Assembly: GCF_003067705.1 (NCBI RefSeq)
Contig: NZ_QANL01000001.1
Span: forward strand, 868,001 to 932,000
Source: Planctomonas deserti
GTDB taxonomy: Bacteria; Actinomycetota; Actinomycetes; Actinomycetales; Microbacteriaceae
DNA length: 64,000 nt
Direction of reading: 5' to 3'
The notes under the pieces are model-generated. The model worked only from the letters and a program-made list of their open reading frames with translations. It searched no databases and was not told where the DNA came from. The translations under genes and the position numbers were made by a program. Each line of letters starts with the position of its first letter. Positions within the stretch are counted from its first letter, which is position 1. This document shows positions 44,928 to 57,687 of the stretch, one piece after another.

Positions 44928-46381
44928 TTGTTCAGCACCGCCTCTAGTACTCGCTTCGCGATCGGCGCGGCGAGGGTGTTGCCCCTGCCGGACTGTCCTT
45001 GACCGCCGCCGTTCTCGACCACCACGGCCACCGCGACCTCGGGATCGTCAGCCGGGGCGAATCCGGTGAACCAGAGGCTGTAGGGCTCGCCCGTACCGTT
45101 CTCCGCTGTTCCTGTCTTACCGGCCACGCTGACGCCTCCTATTCTTGCATTGCTTGCCACGCCGTTCTCGACGTTGTTGACCATGAGCTGGGTCAACGTG
45201 GCGGCCGTGTCCTCCCCGATCGGCGAGCCGAACACGCTCGGATCGAGGCCACGGATCTCGCGCAGGTCGGGAGCGAGCACGCTCTCCACGAGGGTCGGCC
45301 GCATGACGTCGCCACCGTTGGCGATGCCCGCGGACACCATCGCGATCTGCAGGGGCGTCGCGCGGACGTTCTGCTGGCCGAACGCGGTCAGCGCCGTCTC
45401 CGCGTCGCCGAGGTCGTCGGTCGGGTACACGCTCGGCGTCGAGGCCATGGGAACGTCCACGGACTGGTTGAAGCCGAACTGCTCCGCCATGTCCCGGATC
45501 GTCCCGTCGCCCATCGAGATGCCGAGCTCGCTGAACGGGATGTTGCAGGAGAGGCGGAGCGCGTCGCTGAGCGTGACGGTCTCCTGGCTGCCGCAGGCGC
45601 CCTCGCCGGAGTTGGTGACGACGGACTCCGTGCCGGGCAGCGTGAAGGTCGGCGGGTTGGGGAAGGTGCTGTCCGGCGTGTATTCGCCGCTCTCGAGCGC
45701 GGCCGCCGTGACCACGAGCTTGAACACGGAGCCGGGCGGGTTCAGGTCGCCGGCGATCGCGCGGTTCTGCAGCGGCTCGGCCGGGTCCGACTCGAGCGAT
45801 CGGTAGGCGGAGAGCACCTGGTCGGGGTCGTGCACGGCGAGGAGATTCGGGTCGTAGGACCGCTTCGACACCATGGCGAGGATGGCGCCCGTCTTCGGCG
45901 CGATCGCGACGACGGCACCCGAGTTGTTGCCGAGCGCGTCGAACGCGGCCTGCTGCGCGGCGGGGTCGATGGTCAGCTCGACGGAGGCGCCCTTCGGGTC
46001 CTGCCCGGTGATCAGGCGGTTGATGCCGTCGAGGAACTGCGTGTTCGCCGTTCCGCTCAGCTCGTTGTTGAGCGCATCCTCGAGGCCCGACGAGCCCTGG
46101 CCGAGCGTGAAGTAGCCGGTGACGGCCGAGTACAGGTCGCCGGCGGCATAGGTGCGCTGGAACTTGTACTGGTCCTCGGCGGGCTGGGACTGGGCGATCG
46201 CCTGGCCGTCCACGAGGATCTGCCCGCGCTCGGTCGAGTAGCTCTCCAGCAGCGCGCGCCGGTTGCGGTCGTCCTGCCGGAGGTTGTCGGCCTGGAACAC
46301 CTGGATCGCCGTCGTCGAGACGAACAGGGCGAGGAACATCAGCAGCACGACGCCGCTCACCCGCTTGAGTTCCCGATTCAC
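44924..46381 (-). CDS. pbpA: Penicillin-binding protein PbpA (class B transpeptidase)
   Basis: 485-residue peptidoglycan transpeptidase with an N-terminal membrane anchor (about 9-28) and the active-site motifs S218-V-F-K221, S278-C-N280 and K422-T-G424. It cross-links the cell wall with its cognate FtsW/RodA glycosyltransferase, whose gene ends one base into this start. In M. tuberculosis PbpA is a PknB substrate. Start is GTG 46381. Confidence 0.96.
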   Translation of the reverse strand: MNRELKRVSGVVLLMFLALFVSTTAIQVFQADNLRQDDRNRRALLESYSTERGQILVDGQAIAQSQPAEDQYKFQRTYAAGDLYSAVTGYFTLGQGSSGLEDALNNELSGTANTQFLDGINRLITGQDPKGASVELTIDPAAQQAAFDALGNNSGAVVAIAPKTGAILAMVSKRSYDPNLLAVHDPDQVLSAYRSLESDPAEPLQNRAIAGDLNPPGSVFKLVVTAAALESGEYTPDSTFPNPPTFTLPGTESVVTNSGEGACGSQETVTLSDALRLSCNIPFSELGISMGDGTIRDMAEQFGFNQSVDVPMASTPSVYPTDDLGDAETALTAFGQQNVRATPLQIAMVSAGIANGGDVMRPTLVESVLAPDLREIRGLDPSVFGSPIGEDTAATLTQLMVNNVENGVASNARIGGVSVAGKTGTAENGTGEPYSLWFTGFAPADDPEVAVAVVVENGGGQGQSGRGNTLAAPIAKRVLEAVLNK

Positions 46382-47775
46382 TACTGCACCACCACCCGGG
46401 GCTGATTGCGCACGGTGTCCGACAGTCGCAGGAGGACCGCGGCGATGATCCAGTTCGCCAGCAGCGACGAGCCGCCCGCCGCCATGAACGGCGTGGTGAG
46501 GCCCGTGAGCGGGATCACCCGGGTGACGCCGCCGATGACGATGAAGACCTGCAGGGCGACCACGAACGACAGCCCGATGCTGAGCAGCTTGCCGAAGTCG
46601 TCCTGACCGGCGAAGCCGATGCGGAAACCGCGCGAGACGAAGAGGAGGTAGAGCGCCAGGATCGCGAACACGCCGGCGAGGCCGAGCTCCTCGCCGAGGC
46701 TGGCGATGATGAAGTCGCTGTTGGCGAGGGGCGTGACGTTGGGCATGCCCTGGCCGAGACCGGTGCCGATGAGACCGCCGTGCGCGAGGCCGAACAACCC
46801 GGTGACCAGCTGGTAGCTGCCGCCCTGCGCGTCGTACACGGACTGGTCGAACGGCGTGAGCCAGGCGTTCAGGCGGCCGCCGACGTAGCCGAGCTGCGCG
46901 GCGGCCATCGCGCCCCCGACGAAGAGCAGCAGGCCGAGCAGCACCCAGCTGAGTCGCCCGGTGGCGACGTAGATCATCACGACGAACAGGCCGAAGTACA
47001 GCAGCGAGGTGCCGAGGTCGCGCTGGAACACGAGCACCGCCATCGCGGCGGCCCAGATGACCAGGATGGGCCCGAGGTCGCGCACGCGCGGGAAGCGCAT
47101 CCCGAGAAACTTCGCCCCCACCATCGAGAGCGAGTCGCGGGCGGTCACCAGGTAACCGGCGAAGAAGACGGCCAGCGCGATCTTCGCGATCTCGCCCGGC
47201 TGGAACGAGAAGGAGCCGATGCCGATCCAGACCCGGGCGCCGTTGATCTCCCGGCCGATGAGCGGAAGCATCGGCAGCAGGAGCAGGAGCAGGCCCACGA
47301 ACATCGCGCTGTAGCGGTAGCGCTGCAGCACGCGGTGGTTCCGCAGCATCACGAGCACCGTGATGGCCACGGCGATGGCGAGGCCGGTCCAGACCACCTG
47401 CCGCACGGCGACGCTCTCCCAGCCCGCGACGCCGTAGGCGAGGTCGAGGCGGTAGATGCCGGCGATGCCGAGGCCGTTCAGCAGCGTCGCGATGGGCAGG
47501 ATGAACGGATCGGCGTGCGGCGCGATGAAGCGCAGCGCGACGTGCATGCCGAGGACGAGCACGGCGAGGCCCATGGCGGGCAGGAAGAAGCTCGAGTCGA
47601 AGGCCCCGATCGCGCCGAGCTGCACCAGGTAGAGGGCGCCGCCGTTGATGGCGGACGCGAAGAGCACGAGCACCAGTTCCAGGTTGCGGAGCCGGCGCGG
47701 CACGTTGACCGACGCGGCCTTGTCCACGGGCCGCTGCTGGTCCCGGGAGATCATCTCGGTCACGGCCTCACTCAT
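46381..47775 (-). CDS. rodA: FtsW/RodA family peptidoglycan glycosyltransferase
   Basis: 464-residue SEDS protein with about 12 membrane helices; the family motifs appear as FSFQPGEIAKIALAVFFAGY and FQRDLGTSLLYFG, and near the end GVTRVIPLTGLTTPFMAAGGSS. It polymerises lipid II with PbpA as partner. ATG 47775 is used, overlapping the pstP stop by 8 bases; the frame extends upstream only as a shadow of pstP. FtsW or RodA function cannot be separated by sequence alone; the operon position is that of M. tuberculosis rodA. Confidence 0.94.
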   Translation of the reverse strand: MSEAVTEMISRDQQRPVDKAASVNVPRRLRNLELVLVLFASAINGGALYLVQLGAIGAFDSSFFLPAMGLAVLVLGMHVALRFIAPHADPFILPIATLLNGLGIAGIYRLDLAYGVAGWESVAVRQVVWTGLAIAVAITVLVMLRNHRVLQRYRYSAMFVGLLLLLLPMLPLIGREINGARVWIGIGSFSFQPGEIAKIALAVFFAGYLVTARDSLSMVGAKFLGMRFPRVRDLGPILVIWAAAMAVLVFQRDLGTSLLYFGLFVVMIYVATGRLSWVLLGLLLFVGGAMAAAQLGYVGGRLNAWLTPFDQSVYDAQGGSYQLVTGLFGLAHGGLIGTGLGQGMPNVTPLANSDFIIASLGEELGLAGVFAILALYLLFVSRGFRIGFAGQDDFGKLLSIGLSFVVALQVFIVIGGVTRVIPLTGLTTPFMAAGGSSLLANWIIAAVLLRLSDTVRNQPRVVVQ

Positions 47776-49012
47776 CGGCGTCCGTCCGAAGTCGCTCCAC
47801 GATCTCCTCCGCCTCGCGCAGGGAGTCGGCGTTGATCGTGCGCTCGACCTGCCCCTGGTAGAACGCCCCGAGATCATCCAGCTGCACGTCGGTGATCTCG
47901 TGGACGCTCGACAGGGGGATCGGTCCGATTCCCTGCTGCACCCCGCGGTAGATGGCGACGGTGCCGTCGGTGACCCCGACGTAGTAGCGGCTCTGGGTCC
48001 ACTGGTAGCCGAAGATCACGGCGATCAGGATCGCGATGGCGATGATGACGATGCCGACCGACCAGGTGATCTTGCGGCGGAGGGCCCGGCGCCTGTCCTC
48101 GGCGATGAGCGCCTCGAGGTACTCGTCGGACTCCGGCTCGAACTGGGTCTGCCGCACGCCCGTGACGCGGAGGGGGTGCAGCAGCAGGTTCGGCAGGCGC
48201 ACCGGCCGGCGGCCGGACTCGCTGTCGAACGCGATGGGCGCGGACGCGGAGCCGACCGTCAACGTGGGGCTGCCCGCGACGCCGCCGTCGTGCATGTCGA
48301 CGAGCACGACGGTCACGTTGTCGGGGGCGCCGTGGTCGAGGGAGAGCCGGACCAGCTGCTCCGCCGTCTCGTAGGTGTCGAGGCCGGCGGCGAGCGTGCG
48401 GGTGATGAGCTCCTCGGACACGTAGCTGCTGAGGCCGTCCGAGCAGAGCAGCCAGCGATCGCCGGGCCGGGTGTCGAGCAGGCGCGTGTCCACCTCCGGG
48501 TGGGCGTCGACGTCGCCGAGCACACGCATGAGCACGGAGCGTCTCGGGTGGGTCAGCGCCTCCTCCGGGGTGATGCGGCCGCTGTCGACGAGGCGCTGCA
48601 CGAAGGTGTGGTCGCTCGTGACCTGAATGAGCTCGTCGTCGCGCCAGAGGTAGATGCGGGAGTCGCCGATGTGCGCGAGGGCCACCGTGTCGCCGACCCG
48701 GAGGATGGCGCTCACGGTCGTGCCCATGCCGGTGAGCTCGGGGTGCTCGTACACGGTCTCGGCGATCACCGAGTTCGCGGCCATGAGCGCGGTCCGCAGC
48801 GCGGTCTCGGCGTCGGCGGCCGTCGCGAACTGCGTGCCGTCGATGTCGCGGATGCGCGTCACGGCGATGGCGGAGGCCACGTCACCGCCCGCGTGCCCGC
48901 CCATGCCGTCGGCGACGACGAAGAGCTGGCGGCCCGCGAAGCCGGAATCCTGGTTGTTCGATCGGACTTTGCCGACGTGGGATACGGCTGCGGCCTTCGT
49001 GGTTGTCGCCAT
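47768..49012 (-). CDS. pstP: PP2C-family Ser/Thr phosphatase PstP
   Basis: 414-residue membrane-anchored phosphatase. The metal-binding motifs RSNNQDSG, DGMGGHAGG, GDSR and GAPDNVTVVL of PP2C enzymes are intact in residues 5-240; a membrane helix follows at about 310-330 and a short extracellular part at the end. It dephosphorylates the PknA/PknB kinases and their substrates. The 4-base gap to fhaB and the overlap with rodA show one operon. Confidence 0.95.
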   Translation of the reverse strand: MATTTKAAAVSHVGKVRSNNQDSGFAGRQLFVVADGMGGHAGGDVASAIAVTRIRDIDGTQFATAADAETALRTALMAANSVIAETVYEHPELTGMGTTVSAILRVGDTVALAHIGDSRIYLWRDDELIQVTSDHTFVQRLVDSGRITPEEALTHPRRSVLMRVLGDVDAHPEVDTRLLDTRPGDRWLLCSDGLSSYVSEELITRTLAAGLDTYETAEQLVRLSLDHGAPDNVTVVLVDMHDGGVAGSPTLTVGSASAPIAFDSESGRRPVRLPNLLLHPLRVTGVRQTQFEPESDEYLEALIAEDRRRALRRKITWSVGIVIIAIAILIAVIFGYQWTQSRYYVGVTDGTVAIYRGVQQGIGPIPLSSVHEITDVQLDDLGAFYQGQVERTINADSLREAEEIVERLRTDADE

Positions 49013-49016
49013 CCAC

Positions 49017-49607
49017 CTACCGCCGGAGCTCGAACGTCGTGGCGCCGACCTTGATCGGCGTGTTGAGCGGGACCTGCACGGGCGCGTGCACGCGCTTGCC
49101 GGCGAGGAACGTTCCGTTCGTCGAGTCGAGGTCCTGGATCATCCACTCGTCGTTCCAGAGCAGGAGCCGGGCGTGGTGGGTCGAGGTGTAGTCGTCACGG
49201 ATGACGAGGCCGGATTCGCTCGAGCGGCCGATGGTGAGCGGCTCGGGCTGCAGGGCGATCTCCAGGCCGGCGCGCGGTCCGCCCGTGATGACGATGCGGC
49301 GCGCGCTCGTCGTCGTCGCCTTGATGGGTGCCTCGTGGCCGGGCCGGGACGTGTTCGGCCCGTCGGGCAGGCTGGAGATGGGCGCGGACTGCCGCGCCGG
49401 GGCGGGCCTGCCCGGTGCCGTCTGGAACGGCGAGACTTGCGGCGCGGGCGCCGCGGCTACCTGCTGCTGCGCCTGGTCGGCAGGCATGCGGCGCACGCGC
49501 TGCCCGAAGAGGTCGGTGCGGAGCGCGTAGACGACGCCGAACACGAACAGCCACAGCAGGGTGAGGAACGCGAGCCGCAGGAGGAGGAGGGTGAGCTCGC
49601 CGTTCAC
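49017..49607 (-). CDS. fhaB: FHA-domain protein FhaB (FipA)
   Basis: 196 residues: an N-terminal membrane helix (about 5-25), a proline/alanine-rich linker and a C-terminal FHA domain (about 108-195) with TIGRSSESG, THHARLLL and LDSTNGTFLAG. FHA domains bind phosphothreonine; in mycobacteria FhaB links PknA/PknB signalling to division proteins. GTG start overlaps the fhaA stop by 4 bases. Confidence 0.93.
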   Translation of the reverse strand: MNGELTLLLLRLAFLTLLWLFVFGVVYALRTDLFGQRVRRMPADQAQQQVAAAPAPQVSPFQTAPGRPAPARQSAPISSLPDGPNTSRPGHEAPIKATTTSARRIVITGGPRAGLEIALQPEPLTIGRSSESGLVIRDDYTSTHHARLLLWNDEWMIQDLDSTNGTFLAGKRVHAPVQVPLNTPIKVGATTFELRR

Positions 49608-50332
49608 GACACTCCCCAGAATCCGTCGTGCCGCCGGGTGGCGTCGTCGACGGAGCTCCGGTCCTCGGATGCCTCGGGCAGCAGGCGGAAGACGATGGTC
49701 GTGCGGCCGATCTGGATGACGGAGTCCGGCGTGAGGGTGGCGCGGTTCACGCGCTCGCCGTTGAGCTTCGACCCGTTCGTCGAGCCGAGGTCCGTCACCT
49801 GCGCGCGGCTGCCGTCCCAGCTGATCTCGACATGCTTGCGCGAGATGCCGGTGTCGTCCACCGGGATGTCGGCGTCGCTGCCGCGCCCGATGACCGTGCG
49901 GGGCTTCGTCAGGCGGTGCCGCTTGCCGCCGATGTCGAGCACGGCGTTCCAGGCGACGGTGCCCTTGACGCTCTCCGAGTCGAGGGCGAGTACCCCTTCG
50001 GGCAGCGACCCGTCGCGGCGGAAGGCGATGGAGATGCCGCCGGGGAACTGGTACCCCTGCGCGGTCGCGTGCCGTTGGGTGGCCTGGATCAGCTCGTCCT
50101 TCAGCGCCTCGCCGAGCCCGGTCATGCGCTCGTAGTCCGGCTCGGACATGCGGGCGGTGAAGCGGTTGGGCACGAGGATGCGGTCGCGGTCCACCACGGC
50201 CGCCTTCGTATCGAGCTCGCGACGGAGCGCCGCGGTGATCTCGAGGGGCTGCAGACCGGACTTGAAGGTCTTCGCGAAGGCGCCGTTGACGGCGCGCTCG
50301 AGACCTTTCTCAAAGCTGTCCAGAATGCCCAA
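49604..50332 (-). CDS. fhaA: FHA-domain protein FhaA (DUF3662 + FHA)
   Basis: 242 residues: N-terminal DUF3662 domain (GILDSFEKGLERAVNGAFAK, 1-125) and C-terminal FHA domain (150-225) with VIGRGSDAD, SRKHVEI and LGSTNGSKLNG. In M. tuberculosis FhaA binds the phosphorylated MviN/MurJ partner. The start codon is TTG 50330-50332 with GGGA 6 bases upstream. It is the first gene of the leftward seven-gene operon. Confidence 0.94.
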   Translation of the reverse strand: MGILDSFEKGLERAVNGAFAKTFKSGLQPLEITAALRRELDTKAAVVDRDRILVPNRFTARMSEPDYERMTGLGEALKDELIQATQRHATAQGYQFPGGISIAFRRDGSLPEGVLALDSESVKGTVAWNAVLDIGGKRHRLTKPRTVIGRGSDADIPVDDTGISRKHVEISWDGSRAQVTDLGSTNGSKLNGERVNRATLTPDSVIQIGRTTIVFRLLPEASEDRSSVDDATRRHDGFWGVS

Positions 50333-50562
50333 TGCTGTCCCGATCTGTGCGATGGCTACCAGAATGTTAGCCGGGTCGTGTGGAGAGCCGTTGAATGGCG
50401 GCCCCGCCGCGCTCTGTGCGGCCTCGTCCGGCGGCCGCCGCGCGGGTCGGCCGGGGGTGGGCCGGAGGCGGCGGCGGGTCGTCCTCGACGCCTATGTAGA
50501 GGTGCGCGTCCCGCGCGATTACGGCCGATCCGGCCGGTCGTGCTAATCTCCTTCCTGGTCAC

Positions 50563-50649
50563 GCGCGAGTGGCGAAATTGGCAGACGCGCACGGTTCAGG
50601 TCCGTGTGCCCGTGAGGGCATGGGGGTTCAAGTCCCCCCTCGCGCACCA
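50563..50649 (+). tRNA. leuT: tRNA-Leu (CAG), CCA encoded
   Basis: 87 bases including the 3' CCA. Acceptor stem GCGCGAG pairs with CTCGCGC. Anticodon stem ACGG/CCGT encloses TTCAGGT (anticodon CAG). A long variable arm (TGCCCGTGAGGGCA) marks a class II tRNA. This is the tRNA-Leu that closes the fhaA end of the operon region in mycobacteria as well. Confidence 0.97.
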
Positions 50650-50651
50650 CG

Positions 50652-50683
50652 AAAAGGCTCCCGAAGCATCGGGAGCCTTTTTT
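50652..50683 (+). terminator. Rho-independent terminator of tRNA-Leu
   Basis: AAAAGGCTCCCGA pairs with TCGGGAGCCTTTT across a GCA-containing loop, followed by T residues. The clearest classical terminator in the window. Confidence 0.92.
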
Positions 50684-50750
50684 GCTGCCCGGACCGCGTT
50701 GGCCGCCGCTCGTTCCGTGTCTCCTCCGCCCGCCCCGGTCCTGCCCGTGA

Positions 50751-50797
50751 ACCAAATTGGTGAACCGGTTGACAGGATTGGGGCGCGCTGGGAGTAT
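50751..50797 (+). promoter_or_regulatory. Promoter of the sugar ABC operon with operator-like palindromes
   Basis: -35 TTGACA (50769-50774), 17-base spacer, -10 GAGTAT (50792-50797). The -35 overlaps the palindrome AACCGGTT (50763-50770), and ACCAA-A-TTGGT (50751-50761) lies just upstream. Central CG palindromes of this kind are typical for LacI-family repressors. Confidence 0.6.
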
Positions 50798-50823
50798 GGC
50801 GCTGCCCGTTCCACCTCTCGCGG

Positions 50824-50835
50824 TGAAACGCTTCA
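50824..50835. promoter_or_regulatory. LacI-type operator candidate
   Basis: TGAAACGCTTCA, 10 of 12 bases symmetric with a central CG, about 20 bases downstream of the expected transcription start of the ABC operon. Confidence 0.55.
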
Positions 50836-50889
50836 GCCCAGGCGCGCACGTCGCCGCGGCCCCTGCACGTCAGCAAAGGAGCGACGACG

Positions 50890-51527
50890 ATGACCGGTAC
50901 CCAGGCCCGCCCCCGGCTGCGCGCGTGGATGGTGCTGACGGTCCTGGCCGTCGCCGTGCTGGTCTTCGCCGCGATGAGCGTGAAGGTCGTCAGCACCGAG
51001 GAGGTCGCCGCAGCGGAGCAGGGCGACTTCGACCCCGTGGACTACGCCGCCGAGCGGTACGACGAGATCGCTGCTTACGTCGAGGACAACGCCGTCGAGC
51101 TCCCCGGGCTGGTCACGCAGCTGGAGGGCGGCGCCGACGAGGCCGAGCTGGGCAACACGTCCGGTGCCAGCAGCGCCTTCGCGTTCCCCGTGACCGTCAC
51201 CGGTGTCGCCGGGGCCGCGACGCCGCCCGTGCTTCCCGTGACCGTGGACGGGATGCCGGAGGGCACCGTGGTGCAGATCCAGATCGGGCCCGCCCTGAAC
51301 GGCACCGCGCTGCGGGACGTCAGCGGCACGGTCTCGTTCAACGAGTTTACGAACCAGCTCGAGTACCAGCAGGTTGCAACCGAGCTCAACAACCGCGTCC
51401 GCGAGGAGGTGCTCGCAGACTTCGATGCGGCCGCCGCCGCGGGGAAGACGGTGACCGTGACCGGGGCGTTCCTGCGCGTGAACCCCCAGCTGGTCTCGGT
51501 CGTGCCCGTGTCCATCGAGGTGCAGCA

Positions 51528-51531
<4 letters not shown>
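50890..51531 (+). CDS. DUF2291 family protein of a sugar ABC operon
   Basis: 213 residues with an N-terminal membrane helix (about 12-32) and an extracellular beta-rich domain (FPVTVTGVAG, VQIQIGPALNGTALRD, FNEFTNQLEYQQVATELNNRV). DUF2291 proteins are almost always encoded with ribose-type ABC transporters and are of unknown function, perhaps an accessory to the transporter. AGGAG stands before the ATG. The stop overlaps the ATPase start (GTGA). Confidence 0.87.
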
Positions 51532-55266
<3,735 letters not shown>

Positions 55267-55294
55267 CACCACGGGTCGCCGAGGCGACACGAAC

Positions 55295-55331
55295 GATCGG
55301 GCCCGTCGGACACGTTCCGGCGGGCCCGATC
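55295..55331 (+). terminator. Hairpin after the ABC operon
   Basis: GATCGGGCCCG pairs with CGGGCCCGATC, extended by TCGG/CCGG-like bases. Strong stem, no T-run. Confidence 0.7.
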
Positions 55332-55393
55332 TAGTGTGGGAACGAATCCGCGCCCGAGCCTCGGCCGCGGCCACGACGCTGGAGAAGGACCCC

Positions 55394-56239
55394 TTGAGAA
55401 TCGCTTTCCTCGGACTCGGCCGCATGGGCCGCATCCTCGCCCGCCACGTGCTCGACGACGGCCACGACCTGCGCGTCTGGAACAGGACGGCCGGTGCCGC
55501 CGAGGAGCTCGGTGAGGCGGACGCCCGAGTCGCCGCGTCCGCCGCGGAGGCCGTCGACGGGGCGGAGGTGGTGATCACGGCGCTGTTCGGGCCCGATGCC
55601 GTGCGCGCGGTCGTCGCCGAGGGGAACCTGCCGTTCGCCCCGGACGCGGTGTGGCTCGACATCACGACGATTGCCCCCGCAGACGCGGCGGAGCTGGCGC
55701 AGTGGGCGGGCGCATCCGGCGTGCGCTACGTGCACTCGCCCGTGATCGGATCGCTCGCGCCCGCCCGGAATCGAGCGCTCGGCGTCGTCATCGGCGGCGA
55801 TGACGACGCGGTGGAGCGTGTGCTGCCGCTCGTGCGGCTGTGGGCGGACCCGGAGCGCCTGCAGCGCTACCCCGATCCCGCGAAGGCGGCGACCGGCAAG
55901 CTCGTGGCGAACCTCGCGCTCGCCGTCGGAATGCAGGGGCTCGTCGAGGCGGTGACCCTGGGCAACGCCGGGGGACTCACCCCGGAGGAGACCCTCGCCA
56001 CGCTAAAGGGCACGGCCCTCGGCATGATCGCCGGCATGAAGGGCCAGAACGTGCTCACCGGTCAGTTTGACGACACCCAGTTCTCCGCGGACCTGCTGGC
56101 GAAGGACGCCCGGCTCATGGTCGACACGTCGCCCCGCCCGCTCCTCGCGCTGACCACCGCGCTCGCCGCCCTGCAGCGCGCCCAGGATGCCGGCCTCGGG
56201 GACCACGACTTCTCGGTGATCGCAACCGAGGCCCGCTGA
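55394..56239 (+). CDS. NAD(P)-binding beta-hydroxyacid dehydrogenase family protein
   Basis: 281 residues related to 3-hydroxyisobutyrate and tartronate-semialdehyde dehydrogenases. Rossmann motif FLGLGRMGRILA at the N-terminus, substrate segment HSPVIGSLAPARNRAL, and the catalytic lysine expected in GKLVANLALAVGMQGLVEA. I place the start at TTG 55394 because GGAGAAGGA lies 5 bases upstream and the family N-terminus follows; a GTG at 55334 is in frame but lies at the edge of the preceding hairpin. Whether it acts on the product of the sugar transporter upstream is unknown. Confidence 0.82.
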   Translation: MRIAFLGLGRMGRILARHVLDDGHDLRVWNRTAGAAEELGEADARVAASAAEAVDGAEVVITALFGPDAVRAVVAEGNLPFAPDAVWLDITTIAPADAAELAQWAGASGVRYVHSPVIGSLAPARNRALGVVIGGDDDAVERVLPLVRLWADPERLQRYPDPAKAATGKLVANLALAVGMQGLVEAVTLGNAGGLTPEETLATLKGTALGMIAGMKGQNVLTGQFDDTQFSADLLAKDARLMVDTSPRPLLALTTALAALQRAQDAGLGDHDFSVIATEAR

Positions 56240-56321
56240 CCCCTTCCGGTGCCGCCCGGGTGCCCGTGCGTCCGGGTGCCGGGTGGTGCCTATGCCGGTG
56301 TCCGGTGCCGGCCCTCGCCGT

Positions 56322-56405
56322 GTTCCGAATTCAGGCTGTCCTGCGACACGCCGCGTTTCGAGACCGCCAAATGCGGCGTGTCGCAGCTGAGCCTGAATTC
56401 CGAAC
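56322..56405. repeat. Long inverted repeat (33-bp arms)
   Basis: Left arm 56322-56354 and right arm 56373-56405 are complementary at 29 of 33 positions, with an 18-base loop. The inner 12 bases (TGCGACACGCCG) are perfect. It lies between two converging genes. Confidence 0.8.
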
Positions 56406-56472
56406 GGAGGCCGGGGAATGAGGTCGGCGTGCGGCCCAGGGGCGGACAGCTCCGAGGGGAAGGAAGGCGGCC

Positions 56473-57687
56473 TCAGCTCGCGTGACCCGGCCGCGGGGCG
56501 CGGACCGGCATGCCAGCGGCTACCGAGACGACCACTGCGATTATCTGGGCCGCGGCCGCCGCGACGAGTATGCCGGGGACGGAATACTCGGCGAGCACTC
56601 CCGCGAGAGCACCCCCGGCGGCGGCGCAACTGATCTTCAGGCTCGAGGCGGTCGTGAACACCTGCCCTCGGTTAGCCGAGGTCGCCTCCCTGTGGCGGAT
56701 GCTGAACAGCGCCGCCAGCTGCGGCCCGTCCGCCAGGCCGACGACGGCGACGGCCACGAGGAGCAGGGTCGGCGTCGTCGCGAACGAGGCGGTTGCGAGC
56801 CCGAGGCCGATCACGACGGTACCGATCAGGAACGTGCGATCCGCGGACAGCGGGAGCGGCCAGCGGGCCGTGGCGACGGTGGCGAGCAGCGCCGTCGCGG
56901 CGAGGAGCGCCAGCAGAAGGGCTCCGTCACTCGCCCGGCCGAACACCGCCTCGCCGAGCAGCGGGCAGGCGACGAAGAACATGCCGAAGCCGACCATGGA
57001 GATGCAGGATCCGAGGGTCGCCCCACGGAGCGCGGGCACGGTCACGAGCGGACGGAACCCGTCGACCAGGTCGGCGGCAACAGACCCGATGGTGCGGCGG
57101 CCACGAGGCACCCCGGTGAGCGAGAGCCGCAGGGCGGCGGGGGTTGCCGCGACGATGAGCACCACCGCCGCCGTCATGGCCGCGGTGGCATTGAGCAATC
57201 CGGCGATCACCGCGGCGCCCGCCGGGCCGAGGAGTCCGGCGAGGTTGTAGGTCGCGGCGTCCAGGGCGTTGCCCGAGCGGAGGTGATCGCGCGGCACGAT
57301 GCGCGTGAGCTGCGACGACCATCCGCCTGCCGTGGCGGGGCCGAACAGGCCGGTCAGCACGGCGACGGCGAGCACGGCGGCCCAGGGCAGCACGCCCCAC
57401 GCCAGGATGATCGTCGCGAGCCCGGCGGCGTAGGCGCCGAGGGCGAAGGCGAGCACCAGGCCCGGCCGCTTCGCCCGGTCGAGCAGCAGGCCGAGCAGGG
57501 GGCCACCCACTACCGCCGCCACGGTGATAGCGGAGTAGAGGAGGGCCGCCGTGCGGGCTGACCCCGACGCGGCGAGGCCGAACAGCAGCACGGCGGGAGC
57601 GGACACCTCACTGCCCACGCGGGCGACGGTCGACCCCGTGAAGTAGAGGGCGCGGGAACGCCGCCAGTGCGGCGCTGCCTCGCTCAT
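56473..57687 (-). CDS. MFS transporter
   Basis: 404-residue major facilitator protein with 12 predicted helices, a charged central loop around TGVPRGRRTIGSVAADLV, and a domain-2 pattern similar to exporters of the macrolide/multidrug class. The substrate is unknown. ATG 57687 adjoins the stop of the HAD gene directly, so the two may be co-transcribed. Confidence 0.85.
   Translation of the reverse strand: MSEAAPHWRRSRALYFTGSTVARVGSEVSAPAVLLFGLAASGSARTAALLYSAITVAAVVGGPLLGLLLDRAKRPGLVLAFALGAYAAGLATIILAWGVLPWAAVLAVAVLTGLFGPATAGGWSSQLTRIVPRDHLRSGNALDAATYNLAGLLGPAGAAVIAGLLNATAAMTAAVVLIVAATPAALRLSLTGVPRGRRTIGSVAADLVDGFRPLVTVPALRGATLGSCISMVGFGMFFVACPLLGEAVFGRASDGALLLALLAATALLATVATARWPLPLSADRTFLIGTVVIGLGLATASFATTPTLLLVAVAVVGLADGPQLAALFSIRHREATSANRGQVFTTASSLKISCAAAGGALAGVLAEYSVPGILVAAAAAQIIAVVVSVAAGMPVRAPRPGHAS

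Noticed and set aside
55334-55393. N-terminal extension of the dehydrogenase from GTG 55334
   Set aside because: The extra 20 residues are not conserved, and a good ribosome site stands before TTG 55394.
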